From JABIAG01 sp964561995 (GTDB lineage Archaea > Nanobdellota > Nanobdellia > Woesearchaeales > JABIAG01), in NCBI GenBank assembly GCA_964561995.1, contig CAZLQZ010000003.1:62001-126000 (forward strand): a stretch of DNA of 64,000 nt, given 5' to 3'. The position numbers and the translations under genes are program-made. The notes under the pieces were generated by a model. The model was not told the origin of the DNA, made no database searches, and saw only the letters and a program-made list of their open reading frames with translations. Below, piece after piece: positions 61,604 to 64,000 of the stretch (its first letter is position 1; each line of letters opens with the position of its first letter).

Positions 61604-62325
61604 TTCTTATCCTCTTTTTTATCTTTAAACTCTTTTTTTTTAACTGTTTTATTTTTTTTTAAATTTTCTTCTTTTACTTCTTTTTTATCTTCAGTTTTTT
61701 CATCAATTTCTTCAGTGATTTTTTCAACATTTTCTTTTAATTCAATTTTATCGGGAAGACAAACGTCCGCTGGCATGATTCTAACTTGAATACCGACAGT
61801 TCCACTTTTTAAGTTTGCAGTAGTGTACGCTTTTAATACTCCATCTTTTGCAATTTGTCCTGATTTCTTAAGATAGCCTTGATAAAATCTCCATCTTTTT
61901 GCTCTTGAACTTGGGATTTTTCCAGAAATTAAAATCTCTGCTCCAAGTGCTCCAGCTCTTGTAATTTCTTCTAATACTTTATGACCTATTGATTTAAATC
62001 TTCCAGATCCGAATCTTTCTAAAGTAGTTGCAATTTTTTCTGCAATTATTTTTGGATCTAAACTTGGTTGTGTAACTTCTTCAATTTCTATTTGTGGATT
62101 TTCAAGTTTGAATTGTTTTTTCAAATTTGTAGTTAGTAATTTGATATTTTCTCCTTTTCTTCCTACGACTAATCCAGGTTTGGAAGCTGAAATAATTATT
62201 TTTTCTCCAAGGGGAGTTTTTTTAACTTTAACTTCTGATTGTCCTGCTCTTTTTAAAACAACATTTACATATTCTTTAATCATGAATTCTTTCATATTTT
62301 CTGAAATAAATTTTCTCTCAATCAT
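61600..62325 (-). CDS. rps3: Ribosomal protein S3 with charged tail
   Basis: A 241-residue uS3: a KH domain with VVGRKGENIKLLTTNLKKQF (about 53-72) and the C-terminal domain with KSGTVGIQVRIMPADVCLPD. The final about 45 residues are a Lys/Glu/Asp-rich tail. It overlaps rpl29 and rpl22 by 4 bp each. Confidence 0.95.
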   Translation of the reverse strand: MIERKFISENMKEFMIKEYVNVVLKRAGQSEVKVKKTPLGEKIIISASKPGLVVGRKGENIKLLTTNLKKQFKLENPQIEIEEVTQPSLDPKIIAEKIATTLERFGSGRFKSIGHKVLEEITRAGALGAEILISGKIPSSRAKRWRFYQGYLKKSGQIAKDGVLKAYTTANLKSGTVGIQVRIMPADVCLPDKIELKENVEKITEEIDEKTEDKKEVKEENLKKNKTVKKKEFKDKKEDKK

Positions 62326-62951
62326 TCTTTATCCTCAACTTTTTCTTTTTTAGCAGGTTTTTCTTTAATTTCTTCATTTTTTTCTGCGTTTTCTTCAACC
62401 TTTTTTCCCTTTTTAGGTTCTTCTTTTTTAGTTTCTGTTTTTAATTCTTTTTTTGGTTGAGTTGTTTCTTTTTTAATTTCAGTTTTATTATTATCAGTTT
62501 TTTGTTTTGATTTAGTTTCTTTTGTCTTTAAAACTTCTTCTAAAATAAGTTCTATATGAGTTCCTTTTGTTTTTAATCCTCTTCTTCTTCCATAGTGATA
62601 GCTTCTTGCAGCTCTATTTGGAATAATTGATTTTATTATTAATGATGATGTGTTTAATCCTTTAACAGAAGCATTTGCTTCAGCTGATTTTACAAGTTTA
62701 AGTAATATTTTTGCAACATTAACTGGAAATCTTCCTGCTGCCATTCCAGATTTATGTCCTCTGTCTCCAGTAAATCTTTTGTAGGGAATTGGAATTTCAA
62801 GTTCAATAATTTCGTCTAATATTTTTTTAACTCGAGTAGTATATCTACCTCTAATAAAATTACTAAGTTCAATGGAATCTTTAGTTGAAATAGTTAAATC
62901 TTTTCCAACGGCAACCGCCATATTTTCTTTTAGTTCTTTTATTATTCTCAT
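62322..62951 (-). CDS. rpl22: Ribosomal protein L22 with long charged tail
   Basis: A 209-residue protein: uL22 core about 1-140 (VAVGKDLTISTKDSIELSNF, MAAGRFPVNVAKILLKLVKSAEAN, HYGRRRGLKTKGTHIELI). The last 65-70 residues are almost only Lys, Glu, Thr and Pro. Five bases separate it from rps19. Confidence 0.94.
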   Translation of the reverse strand: MRIIKELKENMAVAVGKDLTISTKDSIELSNFIRGRYTTRVKKILDEIIELEIPIPYKRFTGDRGHKSGMAAGRFPVNVAKILLKLVKSAEANASVKGLNTSSLIIKSIIPNRAARSYHYGRRRGLKTKGTHIELILEEVLKTKETKSKQKTDNNKTEIKKETTQPKKELKTETKKEEPKKGKKVEENAEKNEEIKEKPAKKEKVEDKE

Positions 62952-62956
62952 TTTAT

Positions 62957-63340
62957 TTATTTAACCGATACAGCACTACTTGATTTTGTAGCTCCGACAC
63001 CTGGTGCGGAATGTGTTAATCTTTTTCTTGTTAATACAAATTCTCCCAATCTATGGGCTATCATTTCTTCAACAACTACTACTGGATCAAATCTGTTTCC
63101 AGCATGAACTCCAATTGTTTTTCCAATCATGTTTGGAGTAATAACTAATTCTCTACAATGAGTTTTTAATTTTGATGAACCACTTTCCATTTTTTTTAAA
63201 AATTTCTTTTGTTCTTCAGTATATCCTCTTTTTAATGATCTTTTTTCTCTTGCAGGAAGTAATTCTATGAATTCGTTTAAGTTTAATGCTTGCAATTCTT
63301 CAATTGTTTTTCCTCTGTATTTGAATATTTTTTTAGCCAT
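62957..63340 (-). CDS. rps19: Ribosomal protein S19
   Basis: A 127-residue uS19: LLPAREKRSLKRGYTEEQKKF, CRELVITPNMIGKTIGVHAG, and the end LGEFVLTRKRLTHSAPGVGATKSS. Two bases separate it from rpl2. Confidence 0.95.
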   Translation of the reverse strand: MAKKIFKYRGKTIEELQALNLNEFIELLPAREKRSLKRGYTEEQKKFLKKMESGSSKLKTHCRELVITPNMIGKTIGVHAGNRFDPVVVVEEMIAHRLGEFVLTRKRLTHSAPGVGATKSSSAVSVK

Positions 63341-63342
63341 TT

Positions 63343-64000
63343 TTATCTCTTCATACCTGTTCTTTTTGGTGCAATTTTACCAACTTTTCTTCCAGGAGGT
63401 GCATGTCTTGAACATTGAGTAGGTCTTCCTTTAATATGTGAACACTTTCCACCAAATGGATGGTTTACTGCATTCATTGAAATTCCACAAACTTTTGGAA
63501 ATTGTTTATGTTTTGCTTTCATTAATTTGAATTTATTTCCTGCTTTTGTAAGTGGTTTTTCTTTTCTTCCACCACCAGCAATGATTCCGATATTTGCTCT
63601 ACATTCAGGATTGAAAATTTTAGTTTTTTTACTTGGTAATATAACAATTACACCTTTATCGGTTTTTTGTGATACCCTTGCAGCATTTCCAGATGATCTT
63701 ACAAATTTACCACCATCACCAATACTTTTTTCTATATTATATATTGAAGTTCCTTCAGGTATGTCTTTTAAAGCCATACAATTTCCATTTTTAATTTCTT
63801 TAGTATCGTAACTTATTAAATCCCCAACTGCAACTCCTTCTGGAGCAACCATTAAATTTTCTTCATTTCCAAATTTAACTTTTAATAGTGGAGCGGAATG
63901 AATTTTACTAGTAATTATATCAACAACTTTTCCTTCTTTTTCAATTGTGTTAAGTTTAATATGTTGAGCACTACCTTTAAATTGGTGTCTAAGGCTTTTA
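63343..64000 (-). CDS. rpl2: Ribosomal protein L2 (5' end outside window)
   Basis: The minus-strand frame stays open from the stop at 63343 to the window end, so the gene begins beyond 64000. The visible about 218 residues hold KSLRHQFKGSAQHIKL, then VVDIITSKIHSAPLLKV, KFVRSSGNAARVSQK and the catalytic-centre segment SMNAVNHPFGGKCSH. An ATG at 63852 is internal and not the start. L2 is essential for peptidyl transfer. Confidence 0.95.
   Translation of the reverse strand, partial: KSLRHQFKGSAQHIKLNTIEKEGKVVDIITSKIHSAPLLKVKFGNEENLMVAPEGVAVGDLISYDTKEIKNGNCMALKDIPEGTSIYNIEKSIGDGGKFVRSSGNAARVSQKTDKGVIVILPSKKTKIFNPECRANIGIIAGGGRKEKPLTKAGNKFKLMKAKHKQFPKVCGISMNAVNHPFGGKCSHIKGRPTQCSRHAPPGRKVGKIAPKRTGMKR

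Overview
This window is a piece of an archaeal chromosome, very AT-rich, densely packed and with short gaps. It carries TBP, MCM, both subunits of the archaea-only DNA polymerase D, Orc1/Cdc6, RFC, Fen1, Hjc, a histone, PAN, aIF2-beta, pelota, tRNA-splicing endonuclease and the archaeal S10/spc ribosomal operon. The small gene sizes, many small membrane proteins, class III (pilin-like) signal anchors and few metabolic genes suggest a DPANN archaeon of the Woesearchaeota/Pacearchaeota kind. That placement is an inference; no rRNA gene is present to test it. Two runs of exactly 100 N show that this is a scaffolded assembly, probably a metagenome bin.

Layout. 0-6.2 kb (mostly minus strand): a pilin-like anchored protein cut by the window edge, small regulators, a B12-binding/radical SAM enzyme, a HEPN-nucleotidyltransferase toxin-antitoxin-like pair, and an IscU/IscS iron-sulfur operon headed by a Cys-rich XRE regulator. 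6.2-21.5 kb is an information-processing block: tbp, mcm with an RPA-like OB-fold gene, aIF2-beta with DUF424, then leftward PolD large subunit, PolD small subunit and orc1/cdc6, followed by an extremely AT-rich gap flanked by inverted origin-recognition-box-like 23-mers (candidate replication origin), a TrmB-like regulator, hjc, histone and rnz. 21.5-35 kb: endA, Fen1, Trm5, PAN, three peptidases and RFC small subunit. 35.8-41.5 kb: a leftward operon of three paralogous lipoproteins and two large membrane-anchored proteins, probably a lineage-specific cell-surface machine. 41.5-52.6 kb: pelota, TrmB paralogue, DAHP synthase, PheS/PheT, small unknown genes, L14e, L34e and a DUF106/YidC-like insertase. 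52.7-64 kb: the leftward ribosomal operon from L2 (cut by the right edge) to SecY.

The most unusual signal is a dispersed, hairpin-bearing element of about 57-70 bp. Its conserved right half begins TTCGGAAGC and ends AAACTGTA. It lies just behind the stop codons of rfcS (35.1 kb) and endA (22.0-22.5 kb, as an array of about 85-90 bp units), in the gap between PAN and a small membrane gene (29.3 kb), and, more degenerate, behind the DUF106 gene (49.7 kb). Behind rfcS and endA the element is followed by a second copy of the preceding gene's 3' end. At rfcS this second copy encodes 17 of the same 18 codons' meaning (including stop) with mostly silent changes, so it evolved as coding sequence. 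This looks like insertion of a miniature element that replaces the end of its target gene.

Regulation can be read directly at several promoters. Perfect or near-perfect palindromes overlap the TATA box or lie between it and the start of the Fe-S regulator, the HEPN/MNT pair and a small winged-helix regulator, all consistent with autorepression. Many genes look leaderless (TATA about 27 nt before the start codon). Internal operon genes and small membrane proteins more often have GGAGG- or GGTGA-type ribosome binding sites.
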